Below are positions 1 to 8,312 of a DNA stretch of 64,000 bases, one piece after another. This DNA comes from JAXGPL01 sp040766985 (GTDB lineage: Bacteria > Bacillota > Sulfobacillia > JAUYEG01), in contig JAXGPL010000013.1 in the NCBI GenBank assembly GCA_040766985.1, positions 1 through 64,000 on the forward strand, written 5' to 3'. The notes below the pieces were generated by a model. It was given only the letters and a program-made list of their open reading frames with translations, was not told the origin of the DNA and searched no databases. A program made the translations under genes and the position numbers. Position 1 is the stretch's first letter; every line of letters starts with the position of its first letter.

Positions 1-86
1 AGAATGCCTAGCTGCTCGCCTGTCTGAGATATAAGGCGTACGTCGCGGGCGCGTATCGACTCGTTTACCCGAAGATCCTTGCTTAT
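1..86 (-). CDS. infC: Translation initiation factor IF-3, 5' end only
   Basis: The reverse strand encodes SKDLRVNESIRARDVRLISQ then TGEQLGI up to the window edge, which is the conserved N-terminus of IF-3, the factor that discriminates initiator tRNA and start codons on the 30S subunit. No ATG, GTG or TTG lies in frame; an ATA codon at 86-84 sits about nine bases after a perfect AGGAGGG (around 100-94), so AUA is the apparent start. Rare start codons are typical of infC because IF-3 represses its own translation by rejecting them. The gene follows thrS on the same strand, the usual thrS-infC-rpmI-rplT order. Only about 28 codons are visible. Confidence 0.85.
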   Translation of the reverse strand, partial: MSKDLRVNESIRARDVRLISQTGEQLGI

Positions 87-386
87 TGCTCGATCCCTCC
101 TCGTATTGCAGATTTGCCAGGCAAGGTCTTCTCTGACGGACAAGATGAAAACGCAAAAGCGCCGGGCCATAGAAGCCAGCCCGGCGCAGTCGATCCACAT
201 TGCTTGGTAACCAAAGCAGGTGGTTCGGTCCGGCCAACCCTACAAGCAGCCTTAGCGCCGTAGGGTGAGGAGGCTTGACTCCTACTTGTCGTCAGACCTT
301 ACTTAACTGCCTCAGTATATCACTGGCAATATAGCGGGTCAATTGGCGCCCCGGACAAGTGATGGCCGGAGTGAGCCCGATCGGGA
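87..386 (-). promoter_or_regulatory. infC leader region with attenuator (L20-leader-like)
   Basis: Three hundred non-coding bases separate thrS from infC. The leader ends in a strong intrinsic terminator about 60 bases before the infC ribosome site. In Bacillota this position usually carries the L20 leader, in which ribosomal protein L20 controls termination ahead of infC-rpmI-rplT. I see the terminator and GC-rich segments upstream that could form a competing fold, but I did not derive a full L20-binding structure, so the family assignment is inference from position. Confidence 0.5.
151..187 (-). terminator. Intrinsic terminator/attenuator before infC
   Basis: Perfect nine-base stem GCGCCGGGC (187-179 on the minus strand) and its complement at 167-159, with an 11-base loop, followed by TTTTGCGTTTTC. 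It lies between thrS and infC in the transcribed strand, so it must be conditional if infC is expressed from upstream promoters. Confidence 0.75.
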
Positions 387-2180
387 CTACCGCGCCTTCG
401 TCGCTACATCGTCCTTCAACCTGGCGACGAAATCTTCCATCGCCATCTTGCCGAGGTCGCCCCGGCCCCGCTGCCGTACCGATAGTTGGCCGGACGCGAT
501 TTCACGGTCACCGACAACGACCATGTACGGCACCTTTTCCATTTCGGCGGAGCGGATCTTGAAACCGACCTTTTCGTTGCGCGGGTCAAGCTCGGGGCGG
601 AGCCCCGCGGTTTCAAGTTGAGAGGCAATCGCGCGTGCCCCATCCAGATGCCGGTCGGCGATCGGAATCACCTTGACCTGCACAGGAGCGATCCACAGCG
701 GGAAGGCGCCTGCGTACTCCTCGATCAGAAGGCCGATGAACCGCTCCATCGCACCGTATACGACGCGGTGGATCATCACCGGCCGGTGCTCTGCGCCGTC
801 AGGACCGATGTACGTCAGCTCAAAACGCTCTGGCATCTGAAAGTCGGCCTGGATCGTGCCGCATTGCCAGGTCCGGCCCAGCGAATCCCGGAGGTGGAAG
901 TCGATCTTCGGCCCATAGAACGCACCGTCGCCTGGGTTGACTTTGTAGTCCATACCCTTCTCACGGAGGGCCGCCTCGAGTGCCGCCGTTGCGCGCTCCC
1001 ACTGTTCGTCAGTGCCCATCGAGTTCTCCGGGCGCGTCGAGAGCTCGACGTGGTAGTCGAGGCCGAAGGCACGGTACATCTCGTCGTCAAGGTCGATGAC
1101 CCCCATGATCTCGTCCTTGAGTTGCTCCGGCATCATGTAGATGTGCGCGTCGTCCTGGGTAAAGCTCCGGACGCGCAGCAGGCCGTGAAGGGTGCCCGAC
1201 AATTCGTGCCGGTGGACGATACCCATCTCGGCGACCTTGAGCGGAAACTCACGGTAGCTGTGCAGATTCATCTTGTAGAGCAACATCCCGCCCGGGCAGT
1301 TCATCGGTTTGAGGGCGTGCGGCACATCGTCGATCACACTAAAATACATGTTCTCGCGATAGTGGTCCCAGTGGCCGGAGCGGTGCCACAGTTCCTCCGT
1401 CAGCATGATCGGCGTCCTGACGAGTTGATACCCGTGTTTTCTGTGCACCTCGCGCCAGTAGTCTTCGAGCAACTGCCAAAGAATCAGGCCCTTGTGGTGC
1501 CAGAAAGGAAACCCTCGGCCCTCGTCATGCAGGGAAAACAGGTCCAACTGCGGCCCCAGTACGCGGTGGTCGCGTTTCTTGGCCTCCTCCACCCGGCAAA
1601 GGTACTCGTCAAGCCACTCCGGCTCCGGGAAAGCCGTACCGTAGATACGCTGCAACATCGGGTTCTTCTCGCTGCCGCGCCAGTAGGCACCGGCGAGTGA
1701 GAGCAGCTTGAAGCTCTTGACCTGGCCCGTTGAGCAAATGTGGGGGCCGGCGCACAGGTCGACGAAGTCCCCGGAGTGATACAGCGTGATTGGCACGTCC
1801 CCCGGGAGGTCATGAATCAGCTCTACTTTGTAGTTTTCCCCTGCCCGCTCGAACATCTCCAGGGCCTGCTCCCGGGTCACCTCCTGCCGCACGAACGGGT
1901 GGTCCTCCCGCACGATCTTGCGCATCTCCGCTTCGATGTGGTCGAGATCCTCGGGACCAAAGCCGCCGGGGATGTCGAAGTCGTAATAGAACCGGTCCTC
2001 GATGGCCGGGCCGATGCCCAGCTTGGCGTGCGGGTAAAGCCGTTTGACCGCAGCAGCCATGATGTGCGCGGCGCTGTGCCGGTAGGTGTCCCGAACCGCT
2101 TCGTCCTGCCAGTTGCCTTTCGGGTCGGAAAGGCACTCCTCGAGATTACTGGGCTTTTCAGGTTGCGCTTCGTCTGCCAT
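387..2180 (-). CDS. thrS: Threonyl-tRNA synthetase lacking the TGS domain
   Basis: Charges tRNA-Thr with threonine in the cytoplasm. The 597-residue protein begins about 34 residues before the editing-domain motif RHSAAHIMAAAVKRL (HxxxH); the second half of the editing site is CAGPHICSTG near residue 143. The class II core follows: zinc ligand Cys in MNCPGGMLLYKMN, motif 2 RHELSGTLHGLLRVRSFTQD, and motif 3 around MIHRVVYGAMERFIGLL, then the anticodon-binding domain (APVQVKVIPI to the end). E. coli ThrRS is 642 residues; the shortfall is the N-terminal TGS domain of about 60 residues, which is absent here. The ATG at 2180 follows AGGAGGGCCAACAC, a good ribosome site, so the short N-terminus appears genuine. 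A threonine T-box precedes the gene. Confidence 0.97.
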   Translation of the reverse strand: MADEAQPEKPSNLEECLSDPKGNWQDEAVRDTYRHSAAHIMAAAVKRLYPHAKLGIGPAIEDRFYYDFDIPGGFGPEDLDHIEAEMRKIVREDHPFVRQEVTREQALEMFERAGENYKVELIHDLPGDVPITLYHSGDFVDLCAGPHICSTGQVKSFKLLSLAGAYWRGSEKNPMLQRIYGTAFPEPEWLDEYLCRVEEAKKRDHRVLGPQLDLFSLHDEGRGFPFWHHKGLILWQLLEDYWREVHRKHGYQLVRTPIMLTEELWHRSGHWDHYRENMYFSVIDDVPHALKPMNCPGGMLLYKMNLHSYREFPLKVAEMGIVHRHELSGTLHGLLRVRSFTQDDAHIYMMPEQLKDEIMGVIDLDDEMYRAFGLDYHVELSTRPENSMGTDEQWERATAALEAALREKGMDYKVNPGDGAFYGPKIDFHLRDSLGRTWQCGTIQADFQMPERFELTYIGPDGAEHRPVMIHRVVYGAMERFIGLLIEEYAGAFPLWIAPVQVKVIPIADRHLDGARAIASQLETAGLRPELDPRNEKVGFKIRSAEMEKVPYMVVVGDREIASGQLSVRQRGRGDLGKMAMEDFVARLKDDVATKAR

Positions 2181-2243
2181 GTGTTGGCCCTCCTAAGTTG
2201 GCCGGTTGCTACCGCGCTGCGGTTGGGCCAGGTCCGGTTAAGC

Positions 2244-2533
2244 AAAAAACCCCGTCCCGAAAGGGACGGGGTATCAGCCCGTGGTTCCACCCTGATCCAG
2301 CCATGGCGCCTACGCACCAGCTCTTGTGCCGTTAACGGGGCCACCCGTGTCTCCCTACTGGCCTTGGCCTCGGTGTCAGGCCGAAGACGTTGGGGAAACC
2401 GCTCCGAGGGGGTTTTGGCCTACCGCTGGTCCGGCCGCTCGCACCGATCACGGCTTTCTCTGCTACCACACGCGGGCAGGCTACTCGTCCTCGTCATCGC
2501 TTTGCCGGCCGGCAACCGCCGGCTCGACTGTCA
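2244..2533 (-). ncRNA. T-box riboswitch upstream of thrS
   Basis: The minus strand carries the T-box signature AGGGTGGAACCACGGG at 2293-2278 followed by a terminator whose stem pairs 2271-2263 (CCCCGTCCC) with 2258-2250 and ends in TTTTTTGC. An AGAGA-type loop (GCAGAGAAAGCC) is visible in the stem I region near 2460. T-boxes bind uncharged tRNA and prevent termination; from the downstream gene the ligand should be tRNA-Thr. A candidate ACC specifier is in CCGGACCAGCGG of stem I, but I did not fold it rigorously. Confidence 0.92.
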
Positions 2534-2539
2534 AGCAGG

Positions 2540-2569
2540 ATTATATCGGAACGCGCAGGGATTGTGCAA
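2540..2569 (-). promoter_or_regulatory. Sigma-A promoter for T-box/thrS
   Basis: On the minus strand TTGCAC (2569-2564) and TATAAT (2545-2540) are separated by 18 bases, placing transcription start near 2533 at the beginning of the T-box leader. Confidence 0.75.
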
Positions 2570-2622
2570 TCCCTGGCCGGTGTAACGTTTCTGGCCGGTC
2601 GTGCCCGGCCGGTGCAACGGCG

Positions 2623-3558
2623 TCAGTGAAACAGCCCCTCGCGCTCCTCGACCGGTTTGGCCGCCCCAAAGCCGCAGATCTCACAACCGTGGCACGTGGT
2701 CAGCCGCTCCGCGAAGACGGCACGCAGGGTCCTCAACCCCTCGCTGTCCGTGCCCTTTGCCATGTGCAGGCGGACCTTGCGGGGGGCGACGGTGATCAGC
2801 GCGCTGATCAACAGGTCGTCGCGGTTGACATCGCGGGTGCCGGTTTCCATGAGGCAATCGGCAAGGAACTGCTCGGTGATCGAGCTGCCTTCATCGTCGA
2901 CAAGCCGAAAACTCCCGTCGCGTTTGACGATCACGTGCACCTGCTCGAGGCGGGGCTCCTGCGCGGCAAGGAAGTGGCGGAGGAGCAAGATGAACTCGCG
3001 GTACTCCTTCTCCAGCATGAATTCATCCAACGCCTGCTCAACAGCATTTTCGAGGAGTGTCACATACTCACGGAGCCGGAAGCGGAGAAACCCGTCGATA
3101 TTGAGGACGGTGTTGCCTGACAGGTAGTTGTCGATCTCTCGCAGGACGCGGCCTTTGCGTGCGACCTTGCGCATTAGGCCCGCGCTCGACTGCCAGGGAT
3201 GACCGTCGAGGACCATTTCGGCATACCTGGTAACCAGCAACCTTTCGTCCTGGGTTAGGCCAGCGCACTCCTGGTTAACGAGCCTGCCGATCAGGTCGCG
3301 CTCCCACAGGTTGACGATCAGATCGGACACTGCGTTGGCAAGGTGGTGGCGGACCATGGAGGCCACCTCCGCCGGCTCGCCGTAGATCGAAGTGGCGTCA
3401 GTCGGATGGCAGCGGAGGGCGAAGAATATCCCGCCTCCCCGCTCCGTTCGGGCTAAGTCGACGTTGAAGCCCTCATCGCGCATGAACGAGGCCTCAAACT
3501 CGAGCCGCTGCTGAACCTGGTCGGCATTACCGGCAGAACCGATCTCGATCGTGTCCAA
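2623..3558 (-). CDS. ytxC: YtxC-family protein
   Basis: A 311-residue soluble protein resembling the YtxC family (called a putative sporulation protein), whose gene lies directly upstream of thrS in Bacillus subtilis. The sequence starts MDTIEIGSAGNADQVQQRLE and contains the family's conserved helical centre around LVTRYAEMVLDGH and LSGNTVLNIDGFLRFRLREY. No signal peptide or membrane span. The TTG start at 3558 follows GGAG by ten bases. Function is not known; its presence suggests a spore-former lineage but does not prove sporulation. Confidence 0.8.
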   Translation of the reverse strand: MDTIEIGSAGNADQVQQRLEFEASFMRDEGFNVDLARTERGGGIFFALRCHPTDATSIYGEPAEVASMVRHHLANAVSDLIVNLWERDLIGRLVNQECAGLTQDERLLVTRYAEMVLDGHPWQSSAGLMRKVARKGRVLREIDNYLSGNTVLNIDGFLRFRLREYVTLLENAVEQALDEFMLEKEYREFILLLRHFLAAQEPRLEQVHVIVKRDGSFRLVDDEGSSITEQFLADCLMETGTRDVNRDDLLISALITVAPRKVRLHMAKGTDSEGLRTLRAVFAERLTTCHGCEICGFGAAKPVEEREGLFH

Positions 3559-3759
3559 ATGTCCGCCACTCCTTGGTCAGAGCACATGGCCGCGTTGCAC
3601 GCTACAATGTTTGCCGGGCGACCTAGACACATTGTGCCCAGCGTTGGATTGGCTCAGACTACGGCGGGACCACGCCGGCAAGACGTCGTTCCTGTGCAGC
3701 ATAGTCGGCGGCGAAGCGAAGTGCTACTCGACCAAACGAGGGGCTCTCATACGCAGAAG

Positions 3760-3782
3760 GGCCACGACCTGGGGTCGTGGCC
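3760..3782 (-). terminator. Hairpin downstream of tRNA-Val
   Basis: Perfect ten-base inverted repeat GGCCACGACC / GGTCGTGGCC with a three-base loop, ten bases after the CCA end of the tRNA on the minus strand. It is followed by CTTCTGCG rather than a T-run, so termination strength is uncertain. Confidence 0.5.
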
Positions 3783-3791
3783 GCAAAACCG

Positions 3792-3868
3792 TGGTGGGCC
3801 CATCAGGAATCGAACCTGAGACCTCTGCCATGTCAAGACAGCGCTCTAACCATCTGAGCTATGAGCCC
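3792..3868 (-). tRNA. tRNA-Val (GAC anticodon)
   Basis: Cloverleaf: acceptor GGGCTCA pairs with TGGGCCC, D arm GCTC...GAGC, anticodon stem CTGTC/GGCAG with loop TTGACAT (anticodon GAC, codon GTC), T arm with GGTTCGATTCC. Discriminator A and CCA are encoded. Confidence 0.95.
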
Positions 3869-3898
3869 GAAACTGACTCGTCCGTTACCGCGAGAGTC

Positions 3899-3927
3899 AT
3901 TGTAGCACAACCGAAGGCAAAGTAAAA
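3899..3927 (-). promoter_or_regulatory. Putative promoter for tRNA-Val(GAC)
   Basis: TTTTAC (3927-3922), 17-base spacer, TACAAT (3904-3899) on the minus strand, about 30 bases before the tRNA. The -35 is weak. Confidence 0.45.
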
Positions 3928-3966
3928 GCGCGTCCTGCTCGTTGCGCGGCGAGCTGCGCATGCCTT

Positions 3967-4164
3967 TTACTGCGACTTTGCGTCGGTCGGCAGCATCCAT
4001 TGCCGTGTCGGGATGCCAAACTTGAGCAGCCATAGCCAGACGGTTGAGTCCGAGCGCACCCCGATGGTCCGCGCGACCTGACGCATGGTCTGGTTTTCCA
4101 GGATATAGAGGCGGTAGAGGAGCGCCTCGATCGGTTCGTCGAACCTGCCCTCAACATCCCGCAT
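3967..4164 (-). CDS. Small helix-turn-helix protein
   Basis: About 65 residues starting MRDVEGRFDEPIEALLYRLY, with a resolvase/transposase-type helix-turn-helix (QTMRQVARTIGVRSDSTVWLWLLK) filling most of the chain. Such free-standing HTH proteins are common in Bacillota and probably bind DNA; no target is known. A GTG at 4203 would add 13 residues, but the ATG at 4164 has AGGAAAACC upstream and matches the usual start of similar small proteins. The promoter region contains repeated TATAGC/GCTATA hexamers that might be its own operator. Confidence 0.6.
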   Translation of the reverse strand: MRDVEGRFDEPIEALLYRLYILENQTMRQVARTIGVRSDSTVWLWLLKFGIPTRQWMLPTDAKSQ

Positions 4165-4226
4165 CAACCTGGTTTTCCTAATCCCACCCACTTGCAACAA
4201 CACCGCCCTGCCAGTTTCTGCTATAC

Positions 4227-4256
4227 AGCATAGCAGAACGCTATACGGGCGGTCAA
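4227..4256 (-). promoter_or_regulatory. Putative promoter with TATAGC repeats
   Basis: TTGACC (4256-4251), 18-base spacer, TATGCT (4232-4227) on the minus strand, upstream of the small HTH gene. The spacer and -10 are embedded in TATAGC, GCTAT and TATAGC elements, so this may also be an operator. Confidence 0.45.
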
Positions 4257-4313
4257 ACCTTTTCGTTCGTCACCGCCGATTATCGCATCGCCAATCGTGG
4301 AGCCCAGGGGGGT

Positions 4314-5770
4314 CTATACGCGGAGCCTCTTCCAGCGCCCCCTGGCAAAGACCACCGCCGCCAGGCCGGCCCGCACCGCGTTGTCGACGGTCATCGCGGC
4401 CCAAGCCCCTGCCGCTCCCCAACCGAAGTACCGCATGAAGACGTAGGTGAGCCCGAGACGCACGATCCACATGCTGAAGGCGGTCATCTTCATCACCGAA
4501 GGGGTGTCCCCCGCGCCGCGGATGGCGCCCGCGAGTACGAACGCCACGGCCATGAACGGCTGCGAGAGCCCCATCCAGCGGAGCAGCGCAACGGACAACG
4601 GCAGAAGATCAGGCTCGGGGCATAGAGCCTCAACCACATCGCCGGGAAGAGGACGAAGAGCAGCCCCATGAAGGTCATAAAGGCCAACGCGATCTTGACG
4701 GATTCCAAAGCGGATTTCTCGGCGGCGTCGGGCCGCCCGTGTCCCAGGAACTGCCCGACCAGCGTCGATGCGGCTACCGAAATGCCGATCGAAGGCATGT
4801 GCGAGAGTTCCTCGATGTTCTGCGACAGCGTCGCCGCGGCCACGGCGATTGTCCCGGCGGTAGCGAGCATCTTGAGGTGGAAGATCATCGCCAGGCTGAG
4901 CAGCATCCGCTCCGCTGTCGCCGGCACGCCGATGCGGACGACACGGACGAATTCGACCGGCTCGAAGCTTAGAAGTCGCCTCGGCGGCTGGATCACCAGG
5001 CGGCCGCGCAGGATCAGCAAGATGATCGCGATACCCCCGCACGCCCTCGACAGGCTCGTCGCGATCGCCGCGCCGGTTACCTCAAGCCGCGGAAACCCAA
5101 AGTGACCGAAGATCAGGACGTAGTTGAGGATGACGTTGAGCAGGTTGGCGGCGACGTTGACCCGCATCGAAGTGTGCGTGTCGCCTGCGCCGCGGAGGGC
5201 CGCGGTGGCGACGCTGCTGACGTACATGAAGACCATGCCCCAGCAGAGAGCCCGCATGTATGAAACCCCGAGAGGAGCCACCTCCGGCGCCGCGCCCATG
5301 AACCGCTGTGTCCACGGCGCAAGGAGGTAGAACGCGACGGAGAGCAGTACGGCGAGCACTGCGGTGGCAAGGACGGACTGGTGAGCGACTTTGTTGGCGG
5401 TTTCCGGGTCCTTGCGGCCCATCGACCGGGCGACCAGAGCCGTCGTCCCTGCGCCGATACCGAGGAAGATGGACATGACGAAGAACATCGGGCGGAACGA
5501 AATGCCCACGGCCGCAAGAGCGTCCTTGCCAAGGCGCGCGACCATCATCATGTCAACTATTTGCGTCAGAGTGTGCAGGAACATCTCGGCCGCCACGGGC
5601 CAGGCAAGCTTGATAATGGTACCGCGTAGGAGAGCGAAGTTGGCGGCCAAATCCTCAAGCGGCAGGCGGCCGCGGACGCGCCCGCCGGGCTCGGAAGGGG
5701 TTGTCGCCGGCGCTGCTCGGCTCTCGCCTGTCTCAGGGGCCTGATGTACTAGAGAGTCCTCTTCGGCCAT
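4314..5770 (-). pseudogene. MATE-family efflux transporter, one frameshift
   Basis: A multidrug and toxic compound extrusion protein (cation-coupled antiporter, about 12 membrane helices, normally 450-480 residues). From MAEEDSLVHQ at 5770 the frame reads a typical MATE N-half (AWPVAAEMFLHTLTQIVDMM, RGAGDTHTSMR) to MWLRLYAP; the rest (PDLLPLSVALLRWMGLSQPF, AIRGAGDTPSVMK, ending RGRWKRLRV) continues in another frame from about 4618. Restoring one C in the run at 4617-4621 rejoins the two, so this is either a sequencing error or a recent lesion. A second, intact MATE gene is at 22.8 kb. The start is chosen because a longer frame would overlap the divergent XRE gene. Confidence 0.8.
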
Positions 5771-5881
5771 GGCAGGTAGTATTCGGCTGAAGCCTGCCCG
5801 CACCTCCCCCGGCCGATTCTGCCCGGCCAATGCCGATCCGGCCATGCTGACCCGGCCAATGCTTCGAACAAAGCTCAGAGC

Positions 5882-6790
5882 ATGGTACAATTGGGCAGAA
5901 CCTGGAAACGGAGGTCTGCGGCCACGGCGAGCGGGGATAGAGAGCATATTGCAGAGGGCTCCACTTTCGGAACGAGATTGCGGAGCGCCCGATTGGCGGC
6001 GCGCGGCGGGGCCGGGCTCGGCCAGCAGGAGTTGGCGGCGTTGCTTGGCGTCAGCCAGGCGGCGGTTTCCGACTACGAACGCGGGCGCCGTCGCCCTGGA
6101 CTTGCCATGCTGGTGGAGATCGCACGGCACCTGGGGGTCGAGGCCGGCTGGCTGTTGACGGGCGCTGCTTCGGAGGCCAACGACCACGCCAATGGGGAGA
6201 GGCACCCGGCGGGGACGTCACCGGACCCGGGCGAACTGCTGCGGGCCAATCTGGGCGATTTGATGGGCGTGGCCGCCCTGCCCCACCACGGGCAGATTGG
6301 ACTGCTCCTGGGCGGCAGACTGCAATGGACTGAGGTTGAGGCGGGTGGGGACGCGGGGACAATGCCGCCCCCCGCAATAGGCGCGGCCGTGGGAACGGCT
6401 GTGCCGCAGGCGGCGGAGCAACGGGCCCTTTACGGTCACGCCAGGGCAGCCGAGACCGCCGGGCCGAACGCGTCAGCGCACGAGGCCGCCCGGGGCGCCG
6501 CTTCGTTTGTCTTTGACCGGTCTTTGGCGCGCGGCGCGGAGGCCGTTGCGGAATACAGTGGCCCTGCCGCCGGGCCGTTTGAGCCGGGCGACGTCCTGCT
6601 GTTGGCCTACTCCGATGGGTACCCTGGCATCAGGGTCCTCCGCCGCTCAGGCGGCCTGACGGCTCCCGGCACAGGAGAGATGGCGGTTGAGCCGGAAGCG
6701 ATCTTCCGGCCGGTGACAACCGGACCGCGAGTCGTCGCGTTGCTCCGTCACGTCTGGGGTTCGGCCCCAATCCCTAAGCAGGAGTTGTGA
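5882..6790 (+). CDS. XRE-family transcriptional regulator
   Basis: A 302-residue protein with an N-terminal Cro/CI helix-turn-helix (FGTRLRSARLAA, then GLGQQELAALLGVSQAAVSD and ERGRRRPGLAMLVEIARHLG, residues about 30-95). The C-terminal part (PFEPGDVLLLAYSDGYPGIR to VVALLRHVW) faintly resembles an S24/LexA-type domain but I see no Ser-Lys dyad. Divergent from the MATE gene, which it could regulate. The ATG at 5882 is provisional: a TACAAT element overlaps it, so translation may start further in, and no convincing ribosome site precedes it. Confidence 0.7.
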   Translation: MVQLGRTWKRRSAATASGDREHIAEGSTFGTRLRSARLAARGGAGLGQQELAALLGVSQAAVSDYERGRRRPGLAMLVEIARHLGVEAGWLLTGAASEANDHANGERHPAGTSPDPGELLRANLGDLMGVAALPHHGQIGLLLGGRLQWTEVEAGGDAGTMPPPAIGAAVGTAVPQAAEQRALYGHARAAETAGPNASAHEAARGAASFVFDRSLARGAEAVAEYSGPAAGPFEPGDVLLLAYSDGYPGIRVLRRSGGLTAPGTGEMAVEPEAIFRPVTTGPRVVALLRHVWGSAPIPKQEL

Positions 6791-6817
6791 TCACCCACGA
6801 AACCCGATTCCAAGAGG

Positions 6818-7129
6818 ATGGACCTGGGCTTACGCATGGCGATGGCGGCGGCGTCAGCCGCGGTCGCAGACCTGCCCCGTCTCGTCGGACTGCACTTTGC
6901 CACCGATAGCGGGCAACGGGTCGCCGCGATACGGCCTGCGCCGCCCACAAACGCCGGGGGTCCCGGCGGCGAGGTTCCTGGGGATGGCACACTCGCCTGG
7001 CAGGAGTACCGGCCGGGGCCGGGCGGGACCATGCAACTGAGCGGGAGCCTCGCGCAATTGGCCCCGGAAGCCGTCCTGGCCGGCCTCGAGCAGAGCCTGG
7101 CGGGCGGCGGACGCAGCGAGGCCACCTGA
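6818..7129 (+). CDS. Hypothetical protein, 103 residues
   Basis: Short open frame between the XRE gene and a methyltransferase on the same strand, starting MDLGLRMAMAAASAAVADLP and rich in Gly, Ala and Pro, with no recognised domain. The spacing (27 bases after the XRE stop) would suit an operon. Support is only position, length and codon use; the true start may be one of the ATGs at 6818-6839. Confidence 0.4.
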   Translation: MDLGLRMAMAAASAAVADLPRLVGLHFATDSGQRVAAIRPAPPTNAGGPGGEVPGDGTLAWQEYRPGPGGTMQLSGSLAQLAPEAVLAGLEQSLAGGGRSEAT

Positions 7130-7400
7130 TCGTTGCGACCCGGAGGGAGCTACCGTATTCGAATTCGGGCGCACTGGAGTCCGGCGCCTGGGACTGCCCC
7201 CGGACCGGGCGGCGGAGGTATTCGCCGACCTCCCCGACCGCCCGCGCGGAACCCCGGCGAGGAGGGCGCAAACCGTTGATCCTGCGGACGTCCTCTCGCC
7301 TGCTGCCGAACATGGCTTCGAGCCGCCGTGTCCGGTTCCGGCCGAAATCCGCGACATACTCGATCCGTCGCGCGCGGAGATACTGCTCAAGGCCATCGGC

Positions 7401-8282
7401 ATGCTCACGCCCGCCGGCCGGATCAGACGTGACGAGGCGCGCAAGTACAATCAGATCGTTCATCTGATCAGCCTGGTCGCGGACGCGGTGGCGGTTCTGC
7501 CGCGGGGCAGGACGCTCACCGTGGTCGACTGCGGCTGCGGCAAGTCGCAGCTCCTTTTTGTGCTTAACCACGTAATGACCGAAGGGTTTGGACTGCGGGC
7601 CCACTTCGTGGGGCTCGACGTAAGCGACCGCGCCGTGGCGACCGCACGTGACCTGCAAGCGAAGCTGGGCTACCTGAACATGGAGTTTATGGCGACCCCG
7701 ATCCGGACGTGGGACCCGCCGGACAAGCTCGACGCAGTCCTGTCCCTCCACGCCTGCGACACGGCCACTGATGAAGCGATTGCCCTGGGGATCGGCGCCG
7801 GCGCGCCCGTAGTCATCGCGGTCCCGTGTTGCCAGGCGGAGCTTGCGCGTCAAGTCGGGGGCAGCGGCGGTAGCGGCGATCCCCTCCGGCGCGCCCTGAG
7901 GCACGGCGCGCTGCGGCGCCGCTTCGGCGATTGGATGACTGACGCGCTGCGGGCTCTTTACCTCGAGGCCAGCGGGTACGGTGTCGACGTACTCGAGTAC
8001 GTGTCGCCGCTCGACACACCGAAGAACATCATGCTCCGTGCCAGGAGAGGAGCCGCCGGGCCAAGGGACCGCGAGGCTGCCGCCCGGTCGTTTGAAGCAA
8101 TCTGCAATCAATATGGGCTCGACCCGTCCCTTCCCCGGCTCAGCAAGATGTTTCGCGGCCCGGTTGCGTTCCCGCTGGCAGCCCCAAACCACCGGCCGAG
8201 CCCTGGATCGCCCCTCAGCGCAGGACGGGCCGCCCGGTCCGGCCGGGACATCCGGCCGGGGTCCTGCGGCCCGCACCTATGA
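7401..8282 (+). CDS. SAM-dependent methyltransferase (Methyltransf_32/GSTCD-like)
   Basis: Class I methyltransferase with the SAM-binding loop VVDCGCGKSQLLFVL, an acidic strand end FVGLDVSDRAV, and the family's characteristic SLHACDTATDEAI followed by VIAVPCCQAEL, as in the GSTCD/METTL25-like group. Substrate unknown. The first ATG is at 7401, but the same frame is open back to about 7130 and the preceding residues (ILDPSRAEILLKAIG) look conserved, although no ATG, GTG or TTG occurs there; a frameshift or a lost start near the GGAGGGAG at 7142-7149 is possible. It probably forms a transcription unit with the two genes before it. Confidence 0.75.
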   Translation: MLTPAGRIRRDEARKYNQIVHLISLVADAVAVLPRGRTLTVVDCGCGKSQLLFVLNHVMTEGFGLRAHFVGLDVSDRAVATARDLQAKLGYLNMEFMATPIRTWDPPDKLDAVLSLHACDTATDEAIALGIGAGAPVVIAVPCCQAELARQVGGSGGSGDPLRRALRHGALRRRFGDWMTDALRALYLEASGYGVDVLEYVSPLDTPKNIMLRARRGAAGPRDREAAARSFEAICNQYGLDPSLPRLSKMFRGPVAFPLAAPNHRPSPGSPLSAGRAARSGRDIRPGSCGPHL

Positions 8283-8312
8283 CACGTCAGCTTGTTGAGC
8301 TACCAGGTTTCC

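Noticed and set aside
486..1700. 404-codon plus-strand ORF
   Set aside because: Antisense to thrS; composition is a mirror of the real gene and no ribosome site is present.
6774..8276. 500-codon minus-strand ORF
   Set aside because: Antisense to the 103-aa ORF and methyltransferase; Arg/Pro/Ala-rich shadow frame typical of high-GC DNA.
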